Part shown: in pieces, positions 36,152 to 46,078 of the stretch
Layout of the letters: every line of letters starts with the position of its first letter
How positions within the stretch are numbered: the first letter of the stretch is position 1
Assembly (NCBI GenBank): GCA_947488605.1
Contig: CANKZJ010000011.1
Coordinates: 1 to 56,084, forward strand
DNA: 56,084 nt
From: an uncultured Paracoccaceae bacterium
Lineage (GTDB): Bacteria; Pseudomonadota; Alphaproteobacteria; Rhodobacterales; Rhodobacteraceae
Direction of reading: 5' to 3'
Position numbers and translations under genes: made by a program
Notes under the pieces: generated by a model
What the model saw: the letters and a program-made list of their open reading frames with translations, nothing else
Databases searched by the model: none
Told to the model about the DNA's origin: nothing

Positions 36152-36499
36152 ATGAAGACTCGGTCATGTTTAATTGATGCTACTGCAGCTGAACTTAAAG
36201 TAAATGGTCAACTGCCTGAAAACCAACTCCGGGAGCCTCGTTGGGCATGCCAAACTAACTTTTTTTTCTGGCAAGGGACTTTTAAGGTCAAATGTACAAT
36301 GATCAACATAAACAGCGGTGGGGCCGGTTTTTCAGGAGTCTATACCGTTAGCTCTGGAACCAAAACTGAAGTGCGGTTGAAGGATGACTCAATCGCAGCT
36401 GAGGTAATTTGGGTGATTGGCGATCGGTGTGGCATGCAGTTCAGTAGACGATTAACGATAGATGAAACTTGTGCGCTTAGGAATGGTGGCATCCATTAA
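36152..36499 (+). CDS. PilZ-like c-di-GMP receptor
   Basis: 115 residues. The second half has the PilZ beta-barrel run (GAGFSGVYTVSSGTKTEVRL, EVIWVIGDRCGMQF). The first motif is degenerate: REPRW instead of R-x-x-x-R, and NINSGGAG in place of D-x-S-x-x-G. It may bind c-di-GMP weakly or not at all, or act through another partner. Its place between the bcs operon and the GGDEF-EAL gene suggests a regulator of the same pathway. Confidence 0.65.
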   Translation: MKTRSCLIDATAAELKVNGQLPENQLREPRWACQTNFFFWQGTFKVKCTMININSGGAGFSGVYTVSSGTKTEVRLKDDSIAAEVIWVIGDRCGMQFSRRLTIDETCALRNGGIH

Positions 36500-36873
36500 T
36501 ACTTCATCACAAATACCGTTAGCCAGACTACTAGCACTGACGTAGGGTAATCTATATCTGAAGGATTCCATCAACTCGAAACTACTTTTGCCGCACATTC
36601 TTCCTAGCTGCCACAGCCACACGATAATCTTTTCTAGTTTCGTCGTTTGGTTCCCATCTTCGATTCTTTGAGCCCTAATCATTGGAGCAGGCCAACTCAG
36701 ATGGGGAGTATATTCAGAGCAATCCTCAGGCACTAACAACGCTGCCGCGACACACTACAACAATGCTATACAGTCGGTTCGGTTGTTGATAGGCTTCAAC
36801 TTAGAGATGTGCACCGGATCAGAGACTTGCTCACATTTCTTGATACAATTCTGAAATTTTTTATGGTGTAGAT
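36500..36873. other. spacer before the GGDEF-EAL gene
   Basis: AT-rich spacer with no supported gene. It should hold the promoter of the GGDEF-EAL gene; no clear box pair or terminator hairpin was seen. Confidence 0.35.
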
Positions 36874-39330
36874 TTGGAAATTGAGAAATTACTTGATGTA
36901 CTGTTTAACTTTGGCATTCTAGCGATCTGCTCGATCTTAGTCACTTTTATTGCCGATAAACGGCTTAATATCCAATCTACCGCACGACTGTTGAGTGAAA
37001 AGGAACGGTCCTTAGGATTTAGTGTTATGATAGGTCTGATCTTCGGACTTACCTGCGCGGCGCTCATAATGACAGCCCATCACGCTGACAATGGCAATGT
37101 CGTTGATACACGAGCTGCACCAGCGATCCTATCTGGGATCATTGGCGGTCCTATAGCCGGCATAGCAACGTTCTTGCTCGGTGGTGTCGCACGTCTTTTT
37201 GTAGGAGGTAACTTCGTTATTGGAGGGGTTATAAGCATAGGCATCTACGTGCTAGTTGGGATACTCTTCCGCAGTTGGCTAAGTTTTGAATGGAAGAACA
37301 GAGGTACACTGACAACGACCAGAATGCTTATTATGGGCGTTGCTTCCGTATTATTTATCTTACCATGCTTTTTCATTGATCAGGATTTTGATACATCTTT
37401 GAAAGCATTAGCAGCAGTCGCGCCAGTTCTTCTAATACACAATCCTTTAGGTCTGTTGATTCTTGGTAGCACCTTACGTATTACGCTCAAAGCAATCGCT
37501 GATCGACATGCGTTAGAAGTGACTTCAGCTAAGCTCAAGCAAGAATCCAAAAATCTGGAGAATGAGCGAGCCCGCATGTGGAACGCCATTGAATCGTTAC
37601 CTGAAGCCTTTGTATTATATGATTCAGCTGATAGACTTGTGATTTGTAATAGTCGATACAAACAAGTCTATGCTGCTTCTGTGGAGTCGATCTTACCTGG
37701 CGCTACCTTTGAAAGCATTCTGCGTTTCGGAATCGAGAATGGCCAATATCCGGACGCCAAAGGACGTGAAGATGAGTGGCTTGAAGAACGCATGGAGATG
37801 CACAGAAACCCGAGCGGGCCTATTGAGCAGCACCTCCCAGGAAATCAATATCTTCAAATTCACGAAGTGAAAACTGATCTTGGTGAAACTGTTGGTTTCA
37901 GAGTTGATGTATCCGAACTCCGACATCAACAACAGGCCTTAGAGCAGCAGACAGTCACCCTTAGGGAACAGTCGTCAGAGCTAGAGTCGCAAGCGGTATC
38001 GTTAACAGAAGCAAAACGCAATGCTGATCACGCAGCAGTAACGGATGCTTTGACCAGCTTAGGTAACAGACGCGGTCTAGATGTACACCTTGCTGAGCTA
38101 AACACGCGGCTTGTTTCTAACCAAAAACTGACGCTGCTACACATAGATGTTGATCGTTTCAAAGCCATTAATGACATGTTTGGTCATGCTGCCGGTGACC
38201 ATGTCTTAGTATCAATTTCACAAATACTTAGAAATAGTACGAGAAAAGATGAATATGTTGCGAGAGTGGGAGGAGACGAGTTTGTGATCGTTGCCATCGG
38301 CAGGGATAGCCAAGAACCTGGAGAAGCAATTGCTAGAAGGATCATCGGTTCGTGTCGACAACCCTTCGAATTTAATGGCAGCATATTACGTATTGGAGTT
38401 AGTATTGGAATAGCTGCGTCAAGTAGTGTTGACAGCAGCCAGCTGATGGAAAATGCAGATATTGCACTCTACGAGGCAAAAAACGCGGGTAGAGATCAAT
38501 TTTCTCACTACAATGCAGAGTTTAGAGTGGCCGCCTTAGAGAGAAAGTGGCTTGCAGATGAAATCTTGGAAGCCTTTAGAACGGACCAATTCCACCCTCA
38601 TTTTCAGCCGCAACTTTCAAGTAATGGGAGAACGCTGATCGGAGTTGAAGCGCTTGTAAGGTGGCAACATCCAACCAAGGGTTTTATTGCGCCTCTTGAT
38701 TTTTTGCCCATCATAAAAGATCAAGGCCGACTTGCGGAAATAGACTATTTAATGCTTCGTAAAACACTGGATACGGTTCACCGACTTAAGGCGAATGGGC
38801 TTTACCTGCCCAAGGTATCAGTCAACTTAAGTTACCAAGGATTAACTAATCAGGCACTTTTTACGTTGCTGGACGAGTTACGACCCTGGCCGTGTCGGCT
38901 GGCCTTCGAATTGCTGGAGACCATAGATTTTGATCAAGAAGCTAAGGAACTGAGTCTAATTCTAGAGAAATTGAGAGAAAATGAGGTCGAGATCGAGTTG
39001 GATGACTTCGGGAGTGGACATGCTTCAATAACAACTCTTCTCACCGTGCGCCCCAATCGAATTAAGATCGACAGACAGCTTATAACGGCAGTCGACGATA
39101 GTTCCTCAAAGGCTTCTACGCTCGTATCAGCAATAGCAGATATGGGGATTGGCCTTGAAATTGATTTAACGGCGGAAGGAATTGAGAAGGAGTCTCAGGC
39201 GATCGCTGTGCGTAATTTGGGTTGCAGTGTCTTGCAGGGTTTCTTCTTTGCTAAACCAATGTCCGAGCAGGACTTGACTGAATGGATGACAACGAACAAC
39301 AACTTCAAGCCCTTTGTAGCCGCTGTTTAG
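36874..39330 (+). CDS. membrane GGDEF-EAL c-di-GMP enzyme
   Basis: 818 residues from TTG 36874, the only plausible early start. Residues 10-205 hold about six membrane helices of the LytS-like 5TM type. A PAS-like domain lies near 233-348, then a short coiled coil. GGDEF is intact at 466-470, with a degenerate I-site (RKDE instead of RxxD) just before it. The EAL domain keeps EALVRW (592), DDFGSG (709-714) and other ligands. Both synthesis and breakdown of c-di-GMP are therefore possible. Codon and base use is more AT-rich than the plasmid-type genes, suggesting a separate origin. Confidence 0.9.
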   Translation: MEIEKLLDVLFNFGILAICSILVTFIADKRLNIQSTARLLSEKERSLGFSVMIGLIFGLTCAALIMTAHHADNGNVVDTRAAPAILSGIIGGPIAGIATFLLGGVARLFVGGNFVIGGVISIGIYVLVGILFRSWLSFEWKNRGTLTTTRMLIMGVASVLFILPCFFIDQDFDTSLKALAAVAPVLLIHNPLGLLILGSTLRITLKAIADRHALEVTSAKLKQESKNLENERARMWNAIESLPEAFVLYDSADRLVICNSRYKQVYAASVESILPGATFESILRFGIENGQYPDAKGREDEWLEERMEMHRNPSGPIEQHLPGNQYLQIHEVKTDLGETVGFRVDVSELRHQQQALEQQTVTLREQSSELESQAVSLTEAKRNADHAAVTDALTSLGNRRGLDVHLAELNTRLVSNQKLTLLHIDVDRFKAINDMFGHAAGDHVLVSISQILRNSTRKDEYVARVGGDEFVIVAIGRDSQEPGEAIARRIIGSCRQPFEFNGSILRIGVSIGIAASSSVDSSQLMENADIALYEAKNAGRDQFSHYNAEFRVAALERKWLADEILEAFRTDQFHPHFQPQLSSNGRTLIGVEALVRWQHPTKGFIAPLDFLPIIKDQGRLAEIDYLMLRKTLDTVHRLKANGLYLPKVSVNLSYQGLTNQALFTLLDELRPWPCRLAFELLETIDFDQEAKELSLILEKLRENEVEIELDDFGSGHASITTLLTVRPNRIKIDRQLITAVDDSSSKASTLVSAIADMGIGLEIDLTAEGIEKESQAIAVRNLGCSVLQGFFFAKPMSEQDLTEWMTTNNNFKPFVAAV

Positions 39331-39371
39331 ACCCTACCTTCCGATACCGCGTGTATACTGCGAGTCCGTTC

Positions 39372-39725
39372 TGGACCGGTCGCGCTTTAGTGCCGCACCT
39401 GGTACTCCTGTAAGCCAGCTTTCGTTGGAAAGCGACGGGGCTTTTCCAACCGAATGCTGAGTGACGTGGTCGTGGATTTTAGAAGCCGTTGATATAGTCT
39501 AGGATGGCGATCTCAGCCTGCCTTCGGGTGTCCCATGTGTTCCGACAGTTCAATGCTGCTTCGATGGTTTTGAAGAAGGTCTCGACGGCGGCGTTATCGT
39601 AACAATTGCCCTTTCCGCTCATCGATACCTTGAAGCCATGCTAGCGCAGGATCTTCTGGTAATCGTGCGAACAGTATTGGCTGCCGCGGTCCGTGTGATG
39701 GGTGCAACCCTTAGGCGGTGCCCGC
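39372..39725 (-). mobile_element. truncated IS3 element (OrfB end and one terminal repeat)
   Basis: The terminal repeat starts TGGACCGGTCGCGC at 39372 and is followed by the minus-strand end of OrfB (NCYDNAAVETFF, ILDYINGF). It is homologous to the element at 53266-54406 but clearly diverged. An in-frame TAG lies at 39643-39641, the same codon as in the other copy. The element is cut at about 39725, where an IS1182 fragment begins. Confidence 0.75.
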
Positions 39726-39744
39726 AACGCAACAGCCACTTTCC

Positions 39745-40112
39745 CGGAAACGGCCGTGCCTGTTTTTGGAAAAGGTGGAATGATCAGGCACCGCATCCGC
39801 CGGATCGAGCCTGCAAAACCAACGATAGGCCAGATTGACATGTACCTCTTCGCAAAGCCGCCGCTCAGATCGGATGCCCATGCAATAGCCCAAAAGTAAC
39901 ATCCGGATCATCAGTTCAGGATCAACCGATGGGCGACCGTGAGAATTGTAAAATGGGGCCAACAGCGGCCGCACATCTGACAGATCCAAAAACCGATCAA
40001 TCCCACGCATGAGATGATCTTGCGGAACAAAGTCTTCGATTGAGAACTCATAGAAAAGCGCGCCTTGCGCAATCTGCCTTGGACCCATCATCGCCATGTC
40101 CTCCACTCTCAA
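39745..40112 (-). pseudogene. IS1182-family transposase N-terminal fragment
   Basis: About 120 codons from ATG 40112 match the IS1182 N-terminus: FYEFSIEDFVPQDHLMRGIDRFLDL, GRPSVDPELMIRMLLLGYCMGIRSERRLCEEVHVNLAYRWFC and DHSTFSKNRHGRFRES. The frame then runs into the truncated IS3 element, so the catalytic part is gone. Confidence 0.8.
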
Positions 40113-40488
40113 ATCAAGTGAATCAGGACGGCATCATCAGATCAACAGAGTTTTTCAACAATATCCGGGGCCAAGCTGTCATTGACGCAGTTTAGCCCAA
40201 AGACTGGTTTGAGTGGTTGGCGACATGATCGCGCAAAAAAACAATCCGCAATTTCTCGATGCCTTTTCCAAGCTACCAATTCTGGCGGTTTTAGCGACAC
40301 CTTGGCTCAAGTAGGTTGAGAAGCATTTGCATGCCAGCCAGTCAAACTGGTCAAGGAACTCCTTAAGTTATCGCGATGATTGAAACTGTTCGATCTATTT
40401 TCATCCTTTAGTATATTTTTGCAATCCATAGAATCTCCATTTTAATCCTCTTCAATCTATACTAGAAACAGATACAACAAACAGATCA
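40113..40488. other. spacer before the RTX-Hint gene
   Basis: No gene is supported. The part nearest 40140 may be the IS1182 end. The AT-rich stretch 40380-40480 is a likely promoter zone for the RTX-Hint gene. Confidence 0.35.
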
Positions 40489-40500
40489 GTGGAGCTATCG

Positions 40501-43500
40501 ATGGCGGTTATCGATTGGTCAGATCCAAATGCCGTGGCCAACGGCACTTTCACAATAAACCTCGGACTAGAGTCGATTGATGTCACCGTAACCAGCGTGC
40601 GTGTCAGCGATGGCTCGCTTGTAGGCGATACTGCTATCTTTGATGGCTCACCCGTGCTGGCACCAGAATCCGGTGTGTCAGAGCCTCATTCATACACGAT
40701 TGATTTCGGGCAGGACGTTGATGATATTGGGTTTGAGATTTTTGATATCGATGCGGGTACTCCTATCAGCAACAAAGGGGCTGATCCTGCTGGTTGGGAC
40801 GATGTCGTAACAATCATCGCCAGAGATGCTCTTGGCAACATCGTTACTCTTGATCCAAGCACGGTGACCGCAAACTACTCACCCACAAATGAGGAGAATG
40901 TAGACGGCACTGAAGATGTGCATGAAATCTCTACACTGTCAGGCGATGCTACCTACCCAGACGGTGCGTTGCGGATTGATGCAACTGCTTACAACAGCGC
41001 GGGCGTTGAAGGCAGCGGTGCACTTGATACGTTACGCTTTGATTTTCCTGATGGAATTGCATCAATCGAGATAATTCAAGAAAATGGTTCGCAGTCTATC
41101 GACACTGGTGTGATCAACATCGGCAATATCAATTTCCAGTTCTCCCCAGGACAGGACGATGTAGTCGAGGGTACACTTGGTGACGACGTTATCATCGCAG
41201 GTGGTTACGTCGATGAAGACGGTGAAGAGGTTGATAACTTGGATTCTCTCGGGCTTGTCACTTCGGCACCCGGTACAAATGAAGACCGTATCCTTGGCTT
41301 TGAAGGCGATGATTTTATCAACGCTGGACTTGGCGACGACTATGTTGACGGTGGTGCAGGTGACGATGAGATCGAGGGAGGCGGTGGTGCTGATACGCTT
41401 CTCGGTGATCTAGGTAGCGACATTATTTCTGGCGAAGCGGGAGATGACATCATTGACGGCGGCAGCCGTGCCGATACTTTGGATGGCGGCTCTGGTGACG
41501 ATACCATATTTGGTGGCACTGGAGCAGATGAGATCGATGGTGGTGACGACAACGACACAATTGATGGTGGTGACGGCTCTGACACGGTCGTTGGAGGGTC
41601 CGGCGACGACATAATTTCGGACACTGGTGTTGAATCAAGTGTGCGAGAAGCCTTGCGCTGGGGTGAATTGACCAGTGATGAAACCAATGTTCAGTCATTC
41701 ATCCTCGACACCGACGAGAACCAAGTCACTTTCAATGTGAACAGCGACATCTCGGTCGGAATTCAGGGCGAGGACGATCAGACGATTACGACCACCGGAG
41801 TGATCACCGGCGGCCTGCCACCGGCAAGTACCACAGAAACCCTTGAGTTTGAGACAAACGATGTAGATGACTTTGCAGAGGTTGAGTTCACATTCCGTTT
41901 CGATGCCGAAAATGTCTCGTTTCGAATTGCTGAGCTTGAGAATGACGTTGAAGTCACGGTTTTAGCCTACGACCGCGATGGAAATCTTGTTGATGTATCA
42001 TTCACGGATGTTGGGTCGGATATTACCGTAGACGACAACACATTGATTGCGGACGACGGTGGTGAGAACTCCACAGACCCGGCAGATTCTGCGACTGTGT
42101 TTATCGGTGGAGCAATTGCTAGACTTGTAATCCGAATCGACAATGAGTCTTCCGACACAAGTGATAATGCGACGCCGAATATTTCGGACATCTTTTTTGA
42201 TTCCATAGTCAGCTCCGACGACGTTCTTTCTGGTGGTGAGGGGGCGGATACAATTCGTGGGGGCGATGGTTCCGACATTATCTCAGGCGACGCCGATGAC
42301 GACGATATCTTCTTTGGCAGCGGAGACATAGCGACCGGTGGATCAGGCGATGATGTTTTTGCGATCGACCTAACAGATGCAGATCCTGACGTCGTGGCAA
42401 CGATAGACGGTGGCTCTGATGGAACCGGGACAGGTACCCCAGTCGAGGGTGACGACGATGCGAACGGCAATGACGGTGATACGCTTGACTTGTCCAATCT
42501 AACCGGTGACGGCAATACCGAGGACGGAATTTCAGGCGTCACGGTGACCTACGGCGCAAATCCGGAGGACGGAACTGTCACCGGCGTTGGTGGACTAGAA
42601 GATGGCCCAGATGTTACGTTTACCGAGATCGAGAATATCATCTATACAGGGGATGATGATCTAGCCGACGCTTCCGCTTCAACATCATCTACGGACATCG
42701 CCACCGGAGGTGGCGATGATGTTGTCACAGGTGGTGAGGCTGACGATAACCTTGATGGCGGTGTGGATGACGACACCATCTTCATGAGTGAAGGGTCAGA
42801 CACGATTGCCGGCGGCGAAGGAACTGACGAGTACTCGGCAGAAAACAGTACTGCTCTAACCGATGAAACCATCACCGTCACAACAGACGATGCAGGAAGT
42901 GCAACCATTGCCAAAGAAGGCGATGGTGGCACCGACACAACAACAAGCATTGAGGTATTTACGGCCGATGAGGGTCAAACTGGCACCAGCGCTATCGATG
43001 AGTTTACGATAACGGGCAATTTCGAAGAGACCGAAATAACTGGTGTTGATCGCGTAAACGCGGTCGGCACTTGGGAATCGGGCAATCCTGCTGTTGGCAC
43101 AATTTCTTTTGGCCCCGGTGGGCCCACGCTAGGTGAAATCCTTGATGGTCTCTATGATCCCGGTACCGGTCCCGTCGGCCCTAAAGGCATCGTTCAGATC
43201 ACGGGTGGCGATGAAAGTGGTCAAATCGGAAATATCGAATTTGATAACTTCGAGATCATCAATTTCTCGGTGGTTTGCTTTGCAAAAGGAACAATGATCC
43301 GTACAGTGGGCGGCGATGTACTCATAGAAACGCTACAAAAAGGTGACATGGTCGTTACCGCGGATCACGGCGCTCAGAAGATTCAATGGATTGGATCGAC
43401 CGCTCTGGACGTGACAGAGCTGAGAGCAAATCCCAAACTACTGCCGATCCGAATTAGACCGGGCTCACTTGGAGATGGAATTCCTTCGTCTGACTTGATT

Positions 43501-43905
43501 GTGTCACGGCAGCACCGGATTCTGGTTCGCTCAAAGATTGCGGAGCGTATGTTCAATGAACCTGAAGTCTTGATACCCGCAATTAAGCTAATTGATTTGC
43601 CTGGTATTGCTATCGCAACCGATGTCCAAGATGTGCATTATTTTCACATGCTTTTTGAACAGCACGAAATCGTGCTTTCAAACGGTGCGCTCACTGAGAG
43701 TTTGTTTACGGGACCTGAAGCGCTCAAAGCCGTCTCTTCTGAGGCTCGCGAGGAAATTGTTACATTGTTCCCAGAGCTAGACAGCGAGAATTTCGAGCCG
43801 GTGCCTGCAAGGTTTATTCCAAGACAAGGAAAGTCGATGAAACAGCTGGTCGCTAGACATCAAAAGAATATGAAGCCGCTTTATGTTGAGAGCGCTTGGA
43901 ACTGA
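40501..43905 (+). CDS. secreted RTX-type protein with C-terminal Hint domain
   Basis: About 1134 residues from ATG 40501; ATG 40489 is also in frame. The first 250 residues form a beta-rich domain with acidic turns. Calcium-binding RTX nonapeptides (GGxGxDxIxx type) are dense at 41285-41630, with shorter sets at 42220-42350 and 42690-42830. At 43276 a cysteine (CFAKGTMIRT) opens a Hedgehog/intein-like Hint domain with the SRQHRIL motif. Hint domains can self-cleave. The protein lacks a Sec signal, as expected for type I secretion, but no transporter is seen in the window. It may be an adhesin or surface protein. Confidence 0.88.
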   Translation: MAVIDWSDPNAVANGTFTINLGLESIDVTVTSVRVSDGSLVGDTAIFDGSPVLAPESGVSEPHSYTIDFGQDVDDIGFEIFDIDAGTPISNKGADPAGWDDVVTIIARDALGNIVTLDPSTVTANYSPTNEENVDGTEDVHEISTLSGDATYPDGALRIDATAYNSAGVEGSGALDTLRFDFPDGIASIEIIQENGSQSIDTGVINIGNINFQFSPGQDDVVEGTLGDDVIIAGGYVDEDGEEVDNLDSLGLVTSAPGTNEDRILGFEGDDFINAGLGDDYVDGGAGDDEIEGGGGADTLLGDLGSDIISGEAGDDIIDGGSRADTLDGGSGDDTIFGGTGADEIDGGDDNDTIDGGDGSDTVVGGSGDDIISDTGVESSVREALRWGELTSDETNVQSFILDTDENQVTFNVNSDISVGIQGEDDQTITTTGVITGGLPPASTTETLEFETNDVDDFAEVEFTFRFDAENVSFRIAELENDVEVTVLAYDRDGNLVDVSFTDVGSDITVDDNTLIADDGGENSTDPADSATVFIGGAIARLVIRIDNESSDTSDNATPNISDIFFDSIVSSDDVLSGGEGADTIRGGDGSDIISGDADDDDIFFGSGDIATGGSGDDVFAIDLTDADPDVVATIDGGSDGTGTGTPVEGDDDANGNDGDTLDLSNLTGDGNTEDGISGVTVTYGANPEDGTVTGVGGLEDGPDVTFTEIENIIYTGDDDLADASASTSSTDIATGGGDDVVTGGEADDNLDGGVDDDTIFMSEGSDTIAGGEGTDEYSAENSTALTDETITVTTDDAGSATIAKEGDGGTDTTTSIEVFTADEGQTGTSAIDEFTITGNFEETEITGVDRVNAVGTWESGNPAVGTISFGPGGPTLGEILDGLYDPGTGPVGPKGIVQITGGDESGQIGNIEFDNFEIINFSVVCFAKGTMIRTVGGDVLIETLQKGDMVVTADHGAQKIQWIGSTALDVTELRANPKLLPIRIRPGSLGDGIPSSDLIVSRQHRILVRSKIAERMFNEPEVLIPAIKLIDLPGIAIATDVQDVHYFHMLFEQHEIVLSNGALTESLFTGPEALKAVSSEAREEIVTLFPELDSENFEPVPARFIPRQGKSMKQLVARHQKNMKPLYVESAWN

Positions 43906-44298
43906 TACGGCTCCTGTCGCACTGCAAATAGCAACTGTGCCATCACTCCACCAATGAGGTTTGCATCTACGCAAAAGCCATTACAAACGCACTGACGCGG
44001 GGCTTGGACGTTTAGTGTTTGTTTTGATGGTTATGGCGCGATTTGCCTTTCTTGCATTTGATGGCGTCTTTCAGACTTTGTCGTGGTTTGGGTGGATTGC
44101 AGCAAATGTCAAACCAGGCTCACAACGGTCGTCGGTTTGAGCGCGGCATTCGCTCAATCTTGGCTGTGGTTGGCGACATTGACGGCCTAAAGCTGAGCTT
44201 GGTCTAACCTATCGTTGCTGCGATTCAGCTTCCCAAAAACGGACGTTGAGCTCCGCTGTTTCGTTTTGTGATCTGTACATTACCGATGTAGATCATGA
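43906..44298. other. spacer without supported gene
   Basis: No reading frame with protein character and no known IS end were found. Short T-rich segments only. Confidence 0.35.
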
Positions 44299-44469
44299 TC
44301 ATAAGTCTTGCTGTGCAACTTGAATGTCTTCCAACTGTTCGAGGGCTTCCCTCGCGCTATCAGTTAGACCATAGCGCTCGACGTACTCAATCAACGCAGC
44401 CTCTAAGCGTCTGGTCTTCTCTAAGTCGTAGATTGGTCTGAACATGATCACGTTTCCTTCGTTTGGCAT
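44299..44469 (-). CDS. small acidic helical protein beside the integrase
   Basis: 56 residues, MPNEGNVIMFRPIYDLEK..., followed by amphipathic helices (RRLEAALIEYVERYGL, SAREALEQLEDIQ). The start could also be ATG 44445. It lies 88 bases downstream of the integrase gene on the same strand. Composition and helical pattern look protein-like, but no family is recognised. It may be an excision or regulatory partner; that is speculation. Confidence 0.45.
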   Translation of the reverse strand: MPNEGNVIMFRPIYDLEKTRRLEAALIEYVERYGLTDSAREALEQLEDIQVAQQDL

Positions 44470-44557
44470 AGTTGATCACCTCGTTAGGTTAAGAAGTCGT
44501 TAATCGTCTGACACCGTGGTGTTGTTAGCTGTCCCGGAATGGAAAACTTACCCTGCC

Positions 44558-46078
44558 TCAGTTCAATTTCGTTCGATCTGCTTTTGAAACCAGATCGTCT
44601 ACATCGTTGAAGTATTCGGCGATTTCTTTGACAGGGCTGGCAAATGCTTGCCGGGGTTGAAGGTTACTTGGCGCGGTCTTCGCATACTGCCTCCAGTCGT
44701 CGGTTTGTACATTGCTCCAAAGCTGATCGAGTTCGGATTTTCTTAGCTTCGCTTCTTGAGCCTGCTGCATGCTCAGAGGCGAGAACTTAGTCCTGACCTG
44801 CTCTTCGCGATATTGTTCAGCGAGATGGCCATATGTATTGCTAACTGTGATGCTGCTCGCGTGCCCCAGCTGCTTTGCCACGATGTCCAAGGGGACGCCC
44901 GCTCTGACAAGATCGCTGGCATAGGTATGACGCAATCCGTGGAAAACCAACTCTCGCGGTAATCCTGCCCGTGCGACCGCTCTTCGAAACAGCTGCGTGT
45001 GTTGCTTGCGCCAAGGTTTGCCCATCTCAGAATTCAAGACTAAGTCTTGCGCGGATTTGCCTTCACATTGCGCCAGAAAAAACGCCATGCCTTCGTCGGG
45101 GAGAAACACAAACCTAGCAGGTGAGCGCTTAAAAGCACCCACGCGGATTCCGAATCCCTGCTTGCCAACATCCCCCACGATGAGGCTGCCCAGCTCCCCT
45201 ACGCGGCAACCGCTATATAGTGCCGCAAGAACAAGGTTTATGAGCGCCGGTGTGCATTCTTCCAGAAGGCGTTTACACTCCTCTCTGTCTAGAAAGATCG
45301 TGCGAGGCGAGTGATTGACCGGAATACGCTGAAGACACCGCCAGGGTCGCTCCGACTCGATGGCTGCGTTGTCCCATGCATGTTTGAATGCCATTTTCAG
45401 AATCGTCACAAGTGAGTTAAAGGTTCGCTTGCGGCGACGCAGCTCATCACTGGACAGCATTTCTATACCGACACGGGGCTGCCGTTCCCGGAACCCGTAC
45501 TTCGGAGGCGTCTCCAGCACTTGCTGCGCAAGCTCTCTGAGATTCCGGGCGTTGAATTCTTCCAGAGGCAAGAAAGAAAAGTTTGGGATTAGGTGATAGT
45601 TGATCAGAACAAGATTATTATAGTGACCACCTTCTGAGCGCGCGATACGGGTCCATTCGCAGTAATCCTTCAGAGCATGCCCAACGGTATAGACGTCACC
45701 GATAGGACAAATGTTCACGTCCTTGATCCGACCAATTGCACGAGGCGATGTCGCCATCGCGCCGATCTCACGGGTCTCAAACCACTCAAACGCCCGCGCT
45801 ACAGCGATGCGATAGTCGATTGAACCATTGCCCAGCTTCATGGCAGATCCAAGGCACTTTTGCCGGTAGAGCTTGTCTTTAGTGAGTATCCGGGCCGTCC
45901 AATTGCAGATAGCAGCGTCCGGCTTGTGTATCCCGATGTGCCGACCCTGATAGAGTGCATGCCAATAGGCAGTTGACCGGACGCGAAGTTGCTCGATCTG
46001 CTTGGCGCTCTCAAACGCACATGGATGATCCAACCCTTCTGATTTGAGGTATCTCGTCGCCTTGCGCGAAAATGACAT
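44558..46078 (-). CDS. tyrosine recombinase / integrase
   Basis: 506 residues, long for the family. The C-terminal catalytic domain has the full active site: Arg292 (SGCRVGEL), Lys near 317, His380-x-x-Arg383 (HGLRHTYASDL), His406 (GHASS) and nucleophile Tyr416 (NTYGHL). The N-terminal 250 residues would be the core-binding part. It probably integrates or excises a mobile island, but no direct-repeat attachment pair could be identified by eye. An extra C-terminal tail of about 85 residues follows the tyrosine. Confidence 0.92.
   Translation of the reverse strand: MSFSRKATRYLKSEGLDHPCAFESAKQIEQLRVRSTAYWHALYQGRHIGIHKPDAAICNWTARILTKDKLYRQKCLGSAMKLGNGSIDYRIAVARAFEWFETREIGAMATSPRAIGRIKDVNICPIGDVYTVGHALKDYCEWTRIARSEGGHYNNLVLINYHLIPNFSFLPLEEFNARNLRELAQQVLETPPKYGFRERQPRVGIEMLSSDELRRRKRTFNSLVTILKMAFKHAWDNAAIESERPWRCLQRIPVNHSPRTIFLDREECKRLLEECTPALINLVLAALYSGCRVGELGSLIVGDVGKQGFGIRVGAFKRSPARFVFLPDEGMAFFLAQCEGKSAQDLVLNSEMGKPWRKQHTQLFRRAVARAGLPRELVFHGLRHTYASDLVRAGVPLDIVAKQLGHASSITVSNTYGHLAEQYREEQVRTKFSPLSMQQAQEAKLRKSELDQLWSNVQTDDWRQYAKTAPSNLQPRQAFASPVKEIAEYFNDVDDLVSKADRTKLN

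Noticed and set aside
41285..41630. Regular short repeats that might be taken for a CRISPR or satellite array
   Set aside because: They are in-frame RTX nonapeptide codons without conserved spacers.
41967..42542. 191-codon minus-strand frame with Ser/Pro-rich product
   Set aside because: It is the shadow of the acidic RTX repeats; composition mirrors the Asp/Gly codons of the real gene.
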